DNA of 64,000 bases from Paramagnetospirillum magneticum AMB-1 (GCF_000009985.1 NC_007626.1:434001-498000); one strand, 5' to 3'; numbered from the stretch's first letter, positions 51,084 to 59,975 are shown. The notes: generated by a model not told the origin, from the sequence alone. Numbers and translations: made by a program.

Positions 51084-53306
51084 TCAGCCGTCGCGCAGAA
51101 AGGCCAGTCCCCGGGCATGGGCTGCTGGGATCTGAGCCGCCATGGCCAGGGCATCGTCCAGACGCCCTTCGCGCAAGGCGCCCTCCACGGCGCGGCAAAG
51201 ACCGGAGATGCCGTTCAGGCCCAGTTGTCCCGAGCATCCGCTAAGGCTGTGGGCGGCTTCTCCCAGGGCTTGTCCGTCGCGCATGGTTGCTGCCCGGACA
51301 ATGGCTTCGGCCAGGGATTGCGAGACGGTCCGATAGTCGCCGATGATCTCGACCAGGCCATCGTCGCCGATCCTTTCGGATAAGGTGACGAGGGCGGCGC
51401 GGTCGAAATCGGCGGTCAGGCGGCCCCGCATCTGGCGGTCGATGGCTTCGGTCAGTTGTTCGGGGGTGAACGGCTTGGAAATAAAGTCGTTCATGCCGGC
51501 ATCCAGGCACTCCCGTGCCTCTTCGCGGGTCGCCGCCGCCGTCAGGGCCACCACCGGCAGATGGCCGGCGGGGGGCGGCATGGCCCGCAGGGCGCGGACC
51601 GCCTGCAGGCCGTCCATCACCGGCATGTGACGATCCATGAGGATGATGTCGACGGGGTGCGACGCGATGACCTCCAAGGCCTGGGCGCCGTTTTCCGCCA
51701 TCAGCACCGTGTGGCCCTGGCGGGAGAGGAAGCCGCCGGCCACGCGCCGGTTGACCGGATTGTCCTCGACCACCAGCACGGTGAGACTCTGTCCTGCCTG
51801 GGCGGCCTCCTGCCCCCTGTGGGGGAGATCGGCCGGGCCCGGCCCGATCGCCCGTCCAGGGGCGCCAAACTGGTCGAGAGCCCGGATCAGGGCCGCTTCG
51901 CGCACCGGCTCGGGCAGGATTGCCACCGCATCGGTTTCCCCCGTGGTGGGCGTGGTTCCCAGGGGCGACAGGATGATGGCGGCAAGCCCGGAATTCCGGG
52001 CCAACACCTGCGCCTCGGAAAGCGCCATGCGTCCGCCGAGCAGCAGAACGTCGCCCGGCCGCCCCAGTGTCGCGGCACTGGCCTTGGTGGCCTCCATGAC
52101 CTGGATGCCCCAGCCGGCCAGAATGGTTGTCAGCGCGGTGCGGACCGGTGCTTCTGGCTCCAGCAGCAGCAGCCGCGCCGGAGCATGGGCCGGGCGAGAA
52201 CGTCCGGGGCTTGCCGCCACGGGGATCAGCGGAATTTGGAACCAGAACACGCTGCCCTGTCCCGCGACGCTGTCGACGCCGATCTCGCCGCCCATCAGTT
52301 CCACCAGCTGCCGGCAGATGGACAGGCCGAGGCCGGTTCCGCCGAATTTGCGCGATACCCAGGCGGCGGCCTGAACGTAGCGGCGGAACAGCTGGTCCCG
52401 CGCCTCCTCGGGAATGCCGATTCCGGTATCGGCGACGGCAAAGCGCAGTCCCTCGCCGCCGGTCCTGTGAACGGGCACCCGTGTCACCGTCAGGGTGACG
52501 CTGCCTTTTTCGGTGAATTTGATGGCGTTGCCGATCAGGTTCAGCAGCACCTGGCGCAGGCGGGACGGATCACCGGTGACCATGGCCGGAACATCCGGGG
52601 CGATGGCATGGGCTACCGCCAGGCCGCGCTCGGTGGCACGCATGCTCATCAGGCCGAAGCTTTCCTCCACCAGATCGACGACCTTGACCTCCAAGTGCTC
52701 GATCTGCAGCTTGCCGGCCTCGATCTTGGACAGGTCCAGCAACTCGTCGAGGATGTTGAGCAGCAGGCGGCCCGAGGACATCACGGTACCGGCGATGTCG
52801 CGCTGTTCCTGGGTCAGGGGGGTGTCTAGCAGCAACTGGGTCATGCCCAGCAGCCCGTTCATGGGGGTGCGGACCTCGTGGGAGACCACGGCGACGAATT
52901 CCGTCTTGGCCTGCGCCAGGCTTTCCGCCTGCTCCTTGGCGAGGTTGATGCGCTCGTTCTCAAGGCGAAGCTGCTCGTTGGCCAGCTCCTGCTCGATGTC
53001 GATCTCGTCGCTGTGCTGGGTGATGGTGTGGACCAGCATCTCGAGGTCGGCCTTCTGCTCGCCCAGGGCGGCAAGCAGGCGCTGCAGCTTGGCCTCGGCC
53101 CGGATGCGCTCGGCGATCTCGGCACGCATCTGGTCGTTGGCCAGCGCCAGTTCCGCCTCGATGGCGTCGCCATGCTCGATGGCGGCCTGAAGCTCGATCT
53201 CCAGGTCCGAGCGCTCCTGTTCGCCCTTGTCGAGAGCCGCGCGAAGACGCGCGAGTTCATCTCTCACGGCAAGGTCCCGCTCGTCTGTTCCGGCCCGGCT
53301 TGTCAC
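51084..53306 (-). CDS. Hybrid sensor histidine kinase with receiver and Hpt domains
   Basis: This 740-residue cytoplasmic kinase has a long coiled coil (about 10-130), HisKA (AVVSHEVRTPMNGLLGMTQL with H143), HATPase (NLIGNAIKFTEKGSV, DTGIGIPEEARD, GGTGLGLSICRQ), a degenerate receiver-like region, a receiver with VDIILMDRHMPVMDGLQAVR, and a C-terminal Hpt (GEAAHSLSGCSGQLGLNGIS). The full phosphorelay is in one protein without a membrane sensor. It heads the minus-strand unit with the partner-switching genes, suggesting it feeds the same response. Confidence 0.9.
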   Translation of the reverse strand: MTSRAGTDERDLAVRDELARLRAALDKGEQERSDLEIELQAAIEHGDAIEAELALANDQMRAEIAERIRAEAKLQRLLAALGEQKADLEMLVHTITQHSDEIDIEQELANEQLRLENERINLAKEQAESLAQAKTEFVAVVSHEVRTPMNGLLGMTQLLLDTPLTQEQRDIAGTVMSSGRLLLNILDELLDLSKIEAGKLQIEHLEVKVVDLVEESFGLMSMRATERGLAVAHAIAPDVPAMVTGDPSRLRQVLLNLIGNAIKFTEKGSVTLTVTRVPVHRTGGEGLRFAVADTGIGIPEEARDQLFRRYVQAAAWVSRKFGGTGLGLSICRQLVELMGGEIGVDSVAGQGSVFWFQIPLIPVAASPGRSRPAHAPARLLLLEPEAPVRTALTTILAGWGIQVMEATKASAATLGRPGDVLLLGGRMALSEAQVLARNSGLAAIILSPLGTTPTTGETDAVAILPEPVREAALIRALDQFGAPGRAIGPGPADLPHRGQEAAQAGQSLTVLVVEDNPVNRRVAGGFLSRQGHTVLMAENGAQALEVIASHPVDIILMDRHMPVMDGLQAVRALRAMPPPAGHLPVVALTAAATREEARECLDAGMNDFISKPFTPEQLTEAIDRQMRGRLTADFDRAALVTLSERIGDDGLVEIIGDYRTVSQSLAEAIVRAATMRDGQALGEAAHSLSGCSGQLGLNGISGLCRAVEGALREGRLDDALAMAAQIPAAHARGLAFLRDG

Positions 53307-53707
53307 GCGCTCTCCCGTTCCGCGGATTCTTCGCCCAGGCGGCGGCGAAGATTATCATCGGCTAATGTCGTATCACTGATGGCAGGAACAGACGGCTTGA
53401 TCAAGGCGGATATGTGACACGACAGTTAGGGTTAGGACACTGCCGGACCCCGGACAATCCCGGATGAGGCCGGATGTGGCCGGATGAAACCAAGGAAATT
53501 CGCCGTTCGCGGCGCAGGCGACGGGCCAATCGTTGTCGTTGGACGGTGTGGTGACCGCGACACTTAAACCGACCGGGCGCGACACATAGTTCTGGCCCGG
53601 AAATTCGGCGCGGCCACCACCGCCCTCGATCATCCGCAGCAGGTGCATACGATTGACGCGACGGCGCGCATCAGGTGCAATGTCGGCTGGGGCAGTCCAA
53701 ACGACCT
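53307..53707. other. Prophage left-end region
   Basis: This stretch holds the left boundary of the Mu-like prophage; its exact end is not resolved. A possible end is near 53415, where TGTGACACGACAG begins. At 53459-53490 the unit CGGATG(A/T)GGC recurs with 10-bp spacing (three adjacent copies), which may be transposase-binding sites. A short minus-strand gene may also overlap it. Confidence 0.4.
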
Positions 53708-53711
53708 TCAC
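53373..53711 (-). CDS. Possible small prophage protein downstream of the repressor
   Basis: A 112-codon frame starts at ATG 53711, overlapping the repressor stop by 4 bp. The N-terminus (MKVVWTAPADIAPDARRRVN, then RMHLLRMIEGGGGRAEF) is plausible coding sequence. The C-terminal part crosses the 10-bp repeats and may be spurious. No family is recognised. Confidence 0.35.
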   Translation of the reverse strand: MKVVWTAPADIAPDARRRVNRMHLLRMIEGGGGRAEFPGQNYVSRPVGLSVAVTTPSNDNDWPVACAANGEFPWFHPATSGLIRDCPGSGSVLTLTVVSHIRLDQAVCSCHQ

Positions 53712-54229
53712 GCCAAGCGTTTACCTTCGTCGGACGTAGGATTCGGTGACGGCGCAGCTAGCAAACGGCGCCGTAACTGGCCGGCGGCGAGGCGCAAAGC
53801 GCCCATCTTCTCTTCCCAACTCTCCAAGCCAGCAGCGGCGATCTCGTTGTAGATCTCCGCGGTGACCCGGCCCATGTCGCGTGGGCCAATCTTGGCGCCG
53901 CACTCGGCGTAGACCGTGGTGACGACTTCGTTGATCCGGCCGTTCAACTCGGCGTCAAGAACCGCGAACGCATTGAGCAAAAAAGCCCCAGAGCCGCAGG
54001 TTGGGTCAATGATCGACTCTCCGGTCTGCATCGCGCCGCTCCCCGTCAGGAGCCAATTGATGCTGTAACCCCTTCGGGCGATCCATTCGAGCAAATCATT
54101 TGAAGGCTGCCGCTTGCCTGTCGCATAGCTGCTGTAGGTACGAAGTGGCACGCCAGATTGAGCGGCAATTTCGGCCTGGGTCAGTCCCATTGAAGCTCGA
54201 ACCTGCTCAAGTCTCTGCCCGACAGTCAT
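53708..54229 (-). CDS. Phage repressor (XRE helix-turn-helix) with an unusual methylase-like motif
   Basis: This 173-residue protein has an N-terminal XRE domain (MTVGQRLEQVRASMGLTQAE, then IAAQSGVPLRTYSSYATGKR) and a C-terminal part typical of Mu-like repressors (MGRVTAEIYNEIAAAGLESW). Between them lies IIDPTCGSGAFLLNAFAV, which matches the SAM-binding motif of N6-adenine DNA methyltransferases. The rest of a methylase is absent, so the motif is probably a recombinational patch or coincidence. The gene is divergent from the ner-like gene, as expected for a c repressor. Confidence 0.75.
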   Translation of the reverse strand: MTVGQRLEQVRASMGLTQAEIAAQSGVPLRTYSSYATGKRQPSNDLLEWIARRGYSINWLLTGSGAMQTGESIIDPTCGSGAFLLNAFAVLDAELNGRINEVVTTVYAECGAKIGPRDMGRVTAEIYNEIAAAGLESWEEKMGALRLAAGQLRRRLLAAPSPNPTSDEGKRLA

Positions 54230-54364
54230 GGCGTCCAACCTGCGTAGTCCAGGTTGGACGCCAACGTCCAAGCTGGGAGCGGCCCCAATTTTCCTGAAAA
54301 ACCGTTGAAAAACAAAACGGTGCCAAAAAAGGCCGAAACGTGCGTGCGCCCATAGGTTGGACGC
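54230..54364. promoter_or_regulatory. Putative repressor operators between repressor and ner-like genes
   Basis: A 13-bp inverted repeat GGCGTCCAACCTG ... CAGGTTGGACGCC (54230-54242 and 54250-54262, 7-nt spacer) begins one base after the repressor start codon. A further half-site AGGTTGGACGC lies at 54354-54364, nearer the early promoter. The arrangement suits cooperative repressor binding over divergent promoters. Confidence 0.65.
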
Positions 54365-54412
54365 GCTGCTTTGCGCTTGATGCGCCATTTTGTGCGTGTT
54401 ATATCCCTTGTC

Positions 54413-54736
54413 ATGTCCACCGTACCTACAAGCAACCAAGTCCCAAAAGAACCCGCCAGGCGGCGGGTGTGGATACTGGGCGAACTTCGCCTCCGGGGCA
54501 CCTCGTTGCGCCGCCTTGCGGCGGAACACGGGGTTTCCCAGCAGGCTATGAGCCACGCGCTGATCGCCTCCTCCTCGCATTTGGAGGCAGTCATCGCCGA
54601 AGCCATCGGCCTGACGGCCCAGCAGCTGTTCCCTGAGCGATTTGACGAGCAGGGGAACCGACTGAGCTGGACCCGTGAACAGCAGCGTATCACGCGTCAA
54701 TTCGGGCGCAATGTCGAAGAAGGGCGCGCAGCATGA
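54413..54736 (+). CDS. ner: Ner-like DNA-binding protein
   Basis: This 107-residue protein has a helix-turn-helix with LRGTSLRRLAAEHGVSQQAM and LEAVIAEAIGLTAQQLFPER. The AEAIGLTAQQLFPERFD pattern is characteristic of Ner/Nlp regulators of Mu-like phages, which repress early transcription. ATG 54413 fits the family; the upstream extension is not supported. Its stop overlaps the next start (ATGA). Confidence 0.82.
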   Translation: MSTVPTSNQVPKEPARRRVWILGELRLRGTSLRRLAAEHGVSQQAMSHALIASSSHLEAVIAEAIGLTAQQLFPERFDEQGNRLSWTREQQRITRQFGRNVEEGRAA

Positions 54737-54999
54737 ACACCGCGCCAATTTCCACCGCGACGTGCAACTGGAAAGCCTCATACGTGGCGCTGGCGGCCCT
54801 GCTGACGCGCCGTCGTGCCGCCCTGCGGATCAGCCAGGAAGTCCTGGCCGATCAACTGGGCGTCGGCCGTTGCACATTCCAGCGGTGGGAGAGCGGCGAG
54901 ATCGATCCGCCGGCCATGCGGCTGTTCCAGTGGGCCTCCCTGGTGGGCGTGAACATTGCGCCAGATATGGCGCAACCGGCTTCGGGGAGGGCGGCGTGA
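54733..54999 (+). CDS. Cro-like XRE helix-turn-helix protein
   Basis: This 88-residue protein has an XRE domain: LTRRRAALRISQEVLADQLG and VGRCTFQRWESGEIDPPAMR. It is a likely second early regulator of the prophage. It overlaps ner by 4 bp and is followed by a strong terminator. Confidence 0.75.
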   Translation: MNTAPISTATCNWKASYVALAALLTRRRAALRISQEVLADQLGVGRCTFQRWESGEIDPPAMRLFQWASLVGVNIAPDMAQPASGRAA

Positions 55000-55097
55000 T
55001 CGCCGCTCTCGCCCATACCCTTTCCCTCCCCGGAGGGAAAACCCGCCGGCCTGCTGGCCGGCTGCGGCAGGGCATTGCCGCGCCTCCCAAACTCAAG

Positions 55098-55142
55098 GCC
55101 GGACGCGACAGCGCGCAAATCGTCGCGTCCGGCTTCTTTTTG
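55098..55142 (+). terminator. Intrinsic terminator in the early operon
   Basis: GCCGGACGCGAC and GTCGCGTCCGGC form a perfect 12-bp stem with a 12-nt loop, followed by TTCTTTTTG. It lies between the regulatory genes and the transposition genes, so it may limit read-through until lytic growth. Confidence 0.85.
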
Positions 55143-55175
55143 GGAGCTGTCAACGACAACCTCCTGGAGGCACCA

Positions 55176-55676
55176 ATGACCAGAGCCCAAAAGGGCCGGC
55201 GCCGTGCAGCCGATCCCCGTCAATTCGATTTCATGCAGCTGCTGGAGGCGGCGGTCGAACTGCCCCCGACGCAGGAACCCCGACGCGAAGCCGGGGCGCT
55301 CGACCTGGATCAGCGCCTGCGCCGGTTGCTCAACGACGCCATCAAAGCCGGCCCGTACTCCGACCGCGAGGCCCTGGCGGAAGCGATCAGCTTCCACGCC
55401 GGGCGGACGGTGACCAAGGCGATGATCGATTCTTGGACCGGGGCCGGGCGACCGCACCGCCTGCCGGCCGACCTGGTGCCGGCGATCTGCGTGTCGCTCG
55501 GCAATTCGATCCTGCTGCATGGCCTGGCGGAAGCCTCGGGCTGCGCGGTGGCCGAGAGCGCCGAGTTGATTCGCTCCCGCCTCGACCGCTTGGCCCTGTT
55601 CATCCGCTTCGCCAAGGCCGAACAGCGCCGCTTGATCGACAGCGCCCCCCTGTTCCAGGAGGCGCGCCATGGATGA
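55176..55676 (+). CDS. Early prophage protein upstream of MuA, unknown function
   Basis: This 166-residue protein starts MTRAQKGRRRAADPRQFDFM after a CTGGAGG ribosome site. It contains a helical domain with LRRLLNDAIKAGPYSDREAL and MIDSWTGAGRPHRLPADLVP. Similar small proteins precede MuA in transposable phages of alphaproteobacteria, sometimes with an XRE-like fold. It overlaps the muA start by 8 bp. Confidence 0.65.
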   Translation: MTRAQKGRRRAADPRQFDFMQLLEAAVELPPTQEPRREAGALDLDQRLRRLLNDAIKAGPYSDREALAEAISFHAGRTVTKAMIDSWTGAGRPHRLPADLVPAICVSLGNSILLHGLAEASGCAVAESAELIRSRLDRLALFIRFAKAEQRRLIDSAPLFQEARHG

Positions 55677-57870
55677 CTGGCGCAGCGCGGGGGAATGGGC
55701 TGAGGCCGCCAAGGCGGCCGGCGTCGATCCCGACATGATGCCCCTGAGCGGCCGGCGTCTCAGCGACCACGCGAAGGCCAGCAACTGGCCTTGCCGTCCC
55801 CGCACCAAGAGCGGCGGTGGGGTCGAGTACCACATCACCGCCCTGCCGGTGGAGGCCCGCCTGCTGATCTCGCGCCACGAGCTGGCCGAGGCGGTGCAGG
55901 CCGGCCGCGCCGAGGGGATGCGGGCGGTCTTGCAGGAGACCATGGACGCGCGGTCGAAGCTGGCGGCCAGGACCGCCGGGCTGGCCGAGTTCATGCGCCT
56001 GTCGCCCGCCCAACAGCGCGAGGCCGAGGCAAAGGCCGCGGTGATCGACGCCTGCGCGGCGTTCGTGCGCCGCCTCGGCCTGCCGGCCAAGCGCGGCACC
56101 GAGATCTTCGCCACCGAGTACTCGGCCGGGCGCATCCCGGTCGAGGATTGGGTGCGCGACGAGGTGTCCAATTGCTGCCGGGGGTCCATCGAGAACTGGC
56201 GGCGCGAGCTTGACCGCCACGGCCTGTCCGGCCTGGCCGCCAAATACGGTCAGCATCGCAAGGGCGCCGGCAAGATCGACAGCAATCCGGCCATGAAGCA
56301 GTTCCTGCTGGGCATGCTGGTCGACCACCCGCATGCCGGCGCCGGCTTGGTGATGAAGGGCCTGCGCGCCCGCTTCGACGCCGACGAGATCCCCGACCTC
56401 AGGTCCGTTCAACGCTGGTTGAAGACCTGGAAGGAGGAGAACGAGCAGGTCTACACGGCGGTGGTCAACCCCGATTCCTGGCGCTCGAAGTTCCAGGCCG
56501 CCGGCGGCGACGCCGACGCCCACATCGTGCGGATCAACCAGCGTTGGGAGCTGGACAGCACCAAGGCCGACCTGATGCTGGCCGACGGTCAGCGCCACGT
56601 CATCGTCGGCGTGATCGACGTGTTCACCCGCCGGATGAAGTTGCTGGTCAGCCGCTCCAGCTCGGCCGCCGCGGTGGCGGCGGTGCTGCGGCGGGCGCTG
56701 TTGGACTGGGGCGTCCTGGAACAAGCCGGCACCGACAACGGGTCGGACTATGTCAGCCGCCACATCAAGCGGGTGTTCGCCGGCCTGGGCGTCGATCACG
56801 ACGTGGCGCCGCCCTTCACCCCCGAACACAAGCCGTTCATCGAGCGCGGCCTGGGCACCTTCAGCCACGACCTGGTCGAGCTGTGCGCCGGCTACATCGG
56901 CCACAGCGTGGCCGAGCGCAAGGACATCGAGGCCCGGCGCAGCTTCGCCCAGCGGCTGATGCGCCAGGGCGAGACGGTCGAGCTGCGCATGACGCCCGAC
57001 GAGCTGCAACAGTTCTGCGACGAGTGGACCGAGAACGTCTACGGCATCGAGCCCCACTCCAGCCTCAAGGGCAAGTCGCCGTTCGAGATGGCTGCCTCGT
57101 GGACCGGCCCGGTCCCCACCATCAGCGACGAGCGGGCGCTCGACGTGCTGCTGGCCGAGGCCCCCGGGGATGGTGGCTTCCGCACAATCACCAAGAAGGG
57201 CCTGCGCATCGACAACGCCCTGTTCGAGGCTCCCGCGCTGGGCGGCCTGGAAGGCAGCCGGGTCAAGGTGCTGCTGGACGAGGCCGATATCGGCCGGATC
57301 TACGTCTTCGACGAGGACGGCGATTACGTCTGCACCGCCGAATGCCCCGAGCGCACCGGCATCAGCCGCAAGGAGCTGGCCAGCGCCCGCAAGGCCCACC
57401 AGAAGAAGGTGGTCGCCGAGGAGAAGGCGGCGCTCAAGGCTGCCGCGAAGGCCGCCGGCACCAAGGACATCGTCCGCGAGATCCGCATCGAGCGGGCCGA
57501 GGCCGCTGGCAAGCTGGCCCGCCTGCCCCACGCCAAGACCGTGCACAGCACCCCCGCCCTGACCCAGGCCGGCAAGGCCGCCCGGCACGGAAAAGCCCCC
57601 GCGCCCACCCCGGTGTCTGCGGCCCAGCAGGCGCGCATCGCCCAGCTGGAGGCCGAACTGGCCGCCCCGGCGTCGGCGGAGGTGGTGCAGTTGAACACCA
57701 AGACCGCGCAGTTCTCCCGTGCCGTCGAGTTGGAGCGCCGTCTGGCGGCCGGCGAGGCGGTGGCGGCGGCGGATCGGCGCTGGCTCGACAACTTCCGCGC
57801 CGGGCCGGTCTACCGGTCGCGGATGCGGATCATGCAGGAGCACGGATTGGAGGCCGCACTGGCGGTCTGA
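55669..57870 (+). CDS. muA: Mu-like transposase A
   Basis: This 733-residue DDE transposase/integrase drives insertion and replicative transposition of the prophage. The N-terminal Mu-type DNA-binding domain begins MDDWRSAGEWAEAAKAAGVD. Catalytic residues are D296 (WELDSTKADLML), D356 (QAGTDNGSDYVS) and E392 (PFIERGLGTFSHD), giving the DD35E-like spacing. The C-terminus is basic and Ala-rich, as in MuA. It is intact. MuB follows after 67 bp. Confidence 0.93.
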   Translation: MDDWRSAGEWAEAAKAAGVDPDMMPLSGRRLSDHAKASNWPCRPRTKSGGGVEYHITALPVEARLLISRHELAEAVQAGRAEGMRAVLQETMDARSKLAARTAGLAEFMRLSPAQQREAEAKAAVIDACAAFVRRLGLPAKRGTEIFATEYSAGRIPVEDWVRDEVSNCCRGSIENWRRELDRHGLSGLAAKYGQHRKGAGKIDSNPAMKQFLLGMLVDHPHAGAGLVMKGLRARFDADEIPDLRSVQRWLKTWKEENEQVYTAVVNPDSWRSKFQAAGGDADAHIVRINQRWELDSTKADLMLADGQRHVIVGVIDVFTRRMKLLVSRSSSAAAVAAVLRRALLDWGVLEQAGTDNGSDYVSRHIKRVFAGLGVDHDVAPPFTPEHKPFIERGLGTFSHDLVELCAGYIGHSVAERKDIEARRSFAQRLMRQGETVELRMTPDELQQFCDEWTENVYGIEPHSSLKGKSPFEMAASWTGPVPTISDERALDVLLAEAPGDGGFRTITKKGLRIDNALFEAPALGGLEGSRVKVLLDEADIGRIYVFDEDGDYVCTAECPERTGISRKELASARKAHQKKVVAEEKAALKAAAKAAGTKDIVREIRIERAEAAGKLARLPHAKTVHSTPALTQAGKAARHGKAPAPTPVSAAQQARIAQLEAELAAPASAEVVQLNTKTAQFSRAVELERRLAAGEAVAAADRRWLDNFRAGPVYRSRMRIMQEHGLEAALAV

Positions 57871-57937
57871 ACGGAAAACGGCGGCCACCCTGGCCGGTGA
57901 CCGCCGCTGATCAGGAAACCCTATAGCGAGGTTCAAG

Positions 57938-58681
57938 ATGACGATTGATGTTTCCCCCGTCAACACCATTGCGCCGCTGCGCAATGTCGCCATGCTCGAC
58001 GAACTGATCGAGCGCATCCTCGGCCGCGCCGAGAACCTGCCGGGCTTCGGCTGCTACTTCGGCCCCTCGGGCTACGGCAAGAGCTTCGCGGCGATGTACG
58101 CCGCCAACCGCCACCGCGCCTACCACGTCGAGGTGAAGTCGGTTTGGACCAGGAAGCACCTGTGCGTCTCGATCCTCAAGGACATGGGCATCCAGCCGGC
58201 CAAGACCATCCCCGAGATGGTCGAGCAGATCGGCGAGCAGTTGGCCCTGTCCGGCCGGCCGCTGATCATCGACGAGGCCGACCACCTGGTGGACAAGGGC
58301 CTGATCAACACGGTCAAGGACATCTACGAGTGCAGCCACGGCACCATCGTGCTGATCGGCGAGGAGTTGCTGCCGCACAAGCTGAAGTCCATCGAGCGCG
58401 TCCATGGCCGCATGTTCGACTGGATCGGCGCCGAGCCGGGCACCATCGCCGACACCAAGCACCTGGCGCGGCTCTACTGCCGCGGCGTCGCGGTCGCCGA
58501 CGATCTGGTGGCCAAGCTGCATGACGATTCAGCCGGGTCGGTGCGCCGCATCTGCGTGAACCTCGCCCGCGTCCACGAGGCCGCCATCGGCGCCGACCTG
58601 CACGAGATGGACCTGGCCGCCTGGGAGCGCCTGGGCGGGGTGTTCTTCACCGGCAACCCGCCGGCCCGGAGGACTTTCTGA
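57938..58681 (+). CDS. muB: MuB-like ATP-dependent target-selection protein
   Basis: This 247-residue AAA+ ATPase has Walker A GPSGYGKSFAAMYAA and Walker B PLIIDEADHLVD, with sensor region HGTIVLIGEELLPHKLKSIE. MuB delivers target DNA to MuA and gives target immunity. A wHTH-containing protein follows with a 1-bp overlap. Confidence 0.9.
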   Translation: MTIDVSPVNTIAPLRNVAMLDELIERILGRAENLPGFGCYFGPSGYGKSFAAMYAANRHRAYHVEVKSVWTRKHLCVSILKDMGIQPAKTIPEMVEQIGEQLALSGRPLIIDEADHLVDKGLINTVKDIYECSHGTIVLIGEELLPHKLKSIERVHGRMFDWIGAEPGTIADTKHLARLYCRGVAVADDLVAKLHDDSAGSVRRICVNLARVHEAAIGADLHEMDLAAWERLGGVFFTGNPPARRTF

Positions 58682-59325
58682 TGCACCCGGGTCGCAAGCC
58701 CGTCCACCTAGTGGCGGCCGGCGGCAAGCCGCAGGGGCGCCAGGGCATCTGGGAAGCGATCCGCGCCGCCCGCGAGTCCTTCACGCTGCCCGGCCTGGTC
58801 GCCGCCACCGACATCCACCGCGACACTGTCCGCAGCTACCTGCGCGGCCTGGAGGCGGCCGGCTACATCGTGGCGCTGGACCGCCCCAACTTCGCCGACG
58901 GCGCGACCAAGGTCTACCAACTGGTCCGTGACGTTGGCGTCGAGGCGCCGCGGGTGACCCGCGACGGCAAGCCGGTGACCCAGGGGGCCGCCCAGGAACA
59001 GATGTGGCGGACCATGAAGATGATCCGCGGCGACTTCAGCTGGCGGGATCTGGCCATCGCCGCCGCGACCGCCGAAACCCCGGTGGCCGAGGAGGCCGCC
59101 AAGGATTACTGCGCCAACTTGGCCAAGGCCGGATACCTGGCGGTGGTCACCGTCGGAAAGGGCGTGGTCGGCGCCGGAAAGGCGGGGGGCGTGCCCACCC
59201 GCTACCGCTTCAACCGCGCGAAGAACACCGGCCCCAAGCCGCCCATGGTGCAGCGGGTGAACAGCGTGTTCGACCCCAACCTGCGCCGGGTGGTGTGGAT
59301 CGAGGAGGTGCGCCATGACGGTTGA
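58681..59325 (+). CDS. Prophage protein with two winged-helix-like domains
   Basis: This 214-residue protein has a first segment LPGLVAATDIHRDTVRSYLR (helix-turn-helix) followed by a wing (GATKVYQLVRDVG). A second similar segment lies at FSWRDLAIAAATAETPVAEE. It may be an early regulator or replication accessory. It overlaps its neighbours by a few bases, in the compact early operon. Confidence 0.6.
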   Translation: MHPGRKPVHLVAAGGKPQGRQGIWEAIRAARESFTLPGLVAATDIHRDTVRSYLRGLEAAGYIVALDRPNFADGATKVYQLVRDVGVEAPRVTRDGKPVTQGAAQEQMWRTMKMIRGDFSWRDLAIAAATAETPVAEEAAKDYCANLAKAGYLAVVTVGKGVVGAGKAGGVPTRYRFNRAKNTGPKPPMVQRVNSVFDPNLRRVVWIEEVRHDG

Positions 59326-59716
59326 CGTCAAGACCACCGCCCCGGCGACCGCACTGGGGCGCGCCCGCTTGGCCTGGGGCGACGACATGCCGGCCTGGAT
59401 CGAAGCCCTGGCCAGGGCCTGCGACGAGGCCAGCCAGAAGAAGGTGGCGGCCCGCGTCGGGTACTCGCCCGCGACCCTCTCCTACGTCTTGAACGCCCGT
59501 TACACCGGCGATCTCGGCGCCGTTGAACAGGCGGTGAAGGGTGCGCTGATGGCCGAGACCGTGAACTGCCCGGTGGTGGGCGAGCTGGCCTGCGATGCCT
59601 GCCTTGTCCACCAGAGGGCGCCCTGGGCGCCCCACAATCCGCAGCGCATCGCCTTCTATCGGGCCTGCCGCGCCGGGTGCCCCAACTCCCGCATCGGAGG
59701 TGGCAATGCTCAGTAA
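59315..59716 (+). CDS. Prophage helix-turn-helix protein
   Basis: This 133-residue protein contains ACDEASQKKVAARVGYSPAT with LSYVLNARYTGDLGAVEQAV, an XRE-like helix-turn-helix of the kind in Mu-like early regions. The C-terminus has four cysteines (ELACDACL, RACRAGCPNS) that could bind a metal. The start overlaps the upstream gene by 11 bp. Confidence 0.65.
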   Translation: MTVDVKTTAPATALGRARLAWGDDMPAWIEALARACDEASQKKVAARVGYSPATLSYVLNARYTGDLGAVEQAVKGALMAETVNCPVVGELACDACLVHQRAPWAPHNPQRIAFYRACRAGCPNSRIGGGNAQ

Positions 59717-59975
59717 CAAAATCGAGGCGCTGCGCGAGCGCCTGGTCATCTACAGGGGCGAGGGTTTGGTCCTGGAGCCGCAGGGGGTGGACACCATCTG
59801 CGCCATGCTGGCCGCCTTCGCCTATGACGCCCGCCAGTTGGAGCAGTCGGCGGTGTCCGATCTGGCCAAGGCCGGCGACGACTTGCCCGAGAACGTGGTG
59901 CAGATCGCCACCGTGCTGGCCCGCAAGGGCGTCCGGGTCGGCCCGCGCCCTATCGGCGGGGGAGACGCGGCATGA
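59706..59975 (+). CDS. Small early prophage protein
   Basis: This 89-residue protein starts MLSNKIEALRERLVIYRGEG after a GGAGGTGG ribosome site. It is helical and slightly acidic, with no recognised family. It overlaps both neighbours by a few bases. Confidence 0.5.
   Translation: MLSNKIEALRERLVIYRGEGLVLEPQGVDTICAMLAAFAYDARQLEQSAVSDLAKAGDDLPENVVQIATVLARKGVRVGPRPIGGGDAA

Noticed and set aside
53708..54781. Longer repressor frame starting at 54781 and the DPTCGSGAF motif as a real DNA methylase
   Set aside because: The upstream extension overlaps the divergent ner-like gene and operators, and no other methylase motifs (such as NPPY) are present.
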